Source: Planctomycetota bacterium
GTDB lineage: Bacteria; Planctomycetota; Brocadiia; Brocadiales; Bathyanammoxibiaceae
Assembly (NCBI GenBank): GCA_030623665.1
Contig: JAUXLO010000103.1
Coordinates: 1 to 6,562, forward strand
DNA length: 6,562 nucleotides
Direction: 5' to 3'
The notes under the pieces are model-generated. The model saw nothing but the letters and a program-made list of their open reading frames with translations. It was not told the origin of the DNA and did not search any database. Numbering within the stretch: the stretch's first letter is position 1; each line of letters begins with the position of its first letter. Of the stretch, positions 6,051 to 6,562 are shown one piece after another. The translations under genes were made by a program, and so were the position numbers.

Positions 6051-6081
6051 TTAACCACCGCCATAATCATGGCAAGGTTAA
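6051..6081 (+). other. 5'-leader hairpin before the TPR-like gene
   Basis: TTAACC (6051-6056) pairs with GGTTAA (6076-6081), and inside it GCCAT (6060-6064) pairs with ATGGC (6069-6073) around the loop AATC, with a small internal loop between. It would lie in the leader between the predicted start site and the GGAG (6089-6092) preceding the gene. No T-tract follows, so it is not a terminator. It matches no riboswitch I know. Confidence 0.45.
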
Positions 6082-6103
6082 GGAACCTGGAGACGACATC
6101 ACT

Positions 6104-6562
6104 ATGAAAAGCTGGCAGCCATTTATGCAGATTTTATTGGCCGGTGTATTTTGTCTTCTAATCATAGATGGCAATATATTTACGGGCGTGTGCTCTGCCC
6201 AATCTCAGGCGGCGGAAGGAGCAGAGGAAGTAAAAGTAGATGTAGAAGAGCTTGGCCGGAAGCCGTTTGAACCCCTTTATGTATATGTGCCCGCAGCTAA
6301 GCTAAGAAAGGCCATCGAGTCCTATAAGAAAGCGTTTGACGGTTACGATAAGAAGAAATACCCGCGAGAGTATGGAATATTGCAGAATCGTATCGGTTTC
6401 AGTTATCTTGTGTTGCAAACACCCAAGAGGGGAGACGACGTTTACAAAGCGGCCAGCCACTTTGGCGTGGCCATCAAGGTCTGTGGAGAAAAGGGTTTTG
6501 CGAAGGAATATTATGAGGCAAAGATTGGTATGGGTCTGGCCCTTATCGAATTAACGGAAGGA
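6104..6562 (+). CDS. Exported TPR-like protein, 3' end outside the window
   Basis: The frame is open from ATG 6104 to the window edge (153 residues visible). GGAG at 6089-6092 lies 11 bp before the ATG. Residues 1-32 look like a signal peptide: Lys2, a hydrophobic run at about 7-21 (FMQILLAGVFCLLII), and a likely signal peptidase I site after CSA (30-32). The mature part has two helical repeats, about 66-104 (KLRKAIESYKKAFDGY, then YPREYGILQNRIGFSYLVL) and 110-150 (KAASHFGVAIKV, then EYYEAKIGMGLALIEL). These follow the pattern of the longer tetratricopeptide variants that read KAIxxYxxAL...YPxxYAxxQNNLGxAY. TPR arrays are protein-binding scaffolds; this one would act in the periplasm or outside the cell. 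Partner and function are unknown. It has its own promoter and is divergent from the DUF1848 gene. Confidence 0.75.
   Translation, partial: MKSWQPFMQILLAGVFCLLIIDGNIFTGVCSAQSQAAEGAEEVKVDVEELGRKPFEPLYVYVPAAKLRKAIESYKKAFDGYDKKKYPREYGILQNRIGFSYLVLQTPKRGDDVYKAASHFGVAIKVCGEKGFAKEYYEAKIGMGLALIELTEG

Noticed and set aside
6182..6202. Lipobox (lipoprotein) at Cys30 of the exported protein
   Set aside because: The sequence before Cys30 is T-G-V-C; Val at -1 does not fit the small residue (Gly, Ala or Ser) required, so a signal peptidase I site after CSA is preferred.
6336..6554. 72-residue plus-strand open frame
   Set aside because: It is another frame of the exported TPR-like gene, whose frame has a signal peptide, ribosome site and repeat pattern.

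Overview
The window holds six protein genes. It is centred on an intact mcsA-mcsB-clpC operon (arginine-phosphorylation-directed proteolysis), read left to right at 648-4676. The operon has no ctsR repressor gene in front of it; the gene upstream encodes an RraA/HMG-aldolase-like protein whose start lies outside the window. McsB and McsA are best known from Firmicutes, but several details argue against a Bacillus-like host: no ctsR, a McsA second zinc site ending in Asp rather than Cys, a McsB C-terminal motif with Asn where Bacillus has Asp, and a downstream exported TPR-like protein. A planctomycete-type bacterium (possibly of the anammox lineage) is my leading guess. This is an inference from gene style, not a demonstrated assignment.

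Layout. 2-553: 3' part of an RraA-like aldolase gene. 554-647: short spacer with a 9-bp direct repeat. 648-1166 mcsA, 1135-2187 mcsB (32-bp overlap) and 2202-4676 clpC form one tight transcription unit closed by a strong intrinsic terminator at 4704-4734. 4741-4905: non-coding DNA full of hairpins (REP-like). 4906-5808 (minus strand): a DUF1848 protein with a radical-SAM-like CX3CX2C cysteine cluster at its C-terminus. 5839-5998: a 160-bp MITE-like repeat with 9-bp terminal inverted repeats, containing a hairpin related to the one on the other side of the DUF1848 gene, in opposite orientation. 6009-6103: a good sigma70-like promoter and a 5'-leader hairpin. 6104 to the end: an exported TPR-like protein that runs off the window.

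How the genes work together. By analogy with Bacillus, McsB phosphorylates arginines on client proteins, McsA activates McsB, and the N-terminal domain of ClpC recognises phospho-arginine and feeds clients to ClpP. Both pArg-pocket glutamates of ClpC, the ClpP-docking LGF loop, both Walker boxes and the McsB catalytic Glu/Cys residues are visible, so the writer-reader route looks functional. The main departure is in McsB's own allosteric pArg-sensing motif.

I see no single undescribed multi-gene system. The most promising oddities are the altered McsB regulatory motif in a ctsR-less operon, and the DUF1848 gene bracketed by related inverted hairpin repeats.
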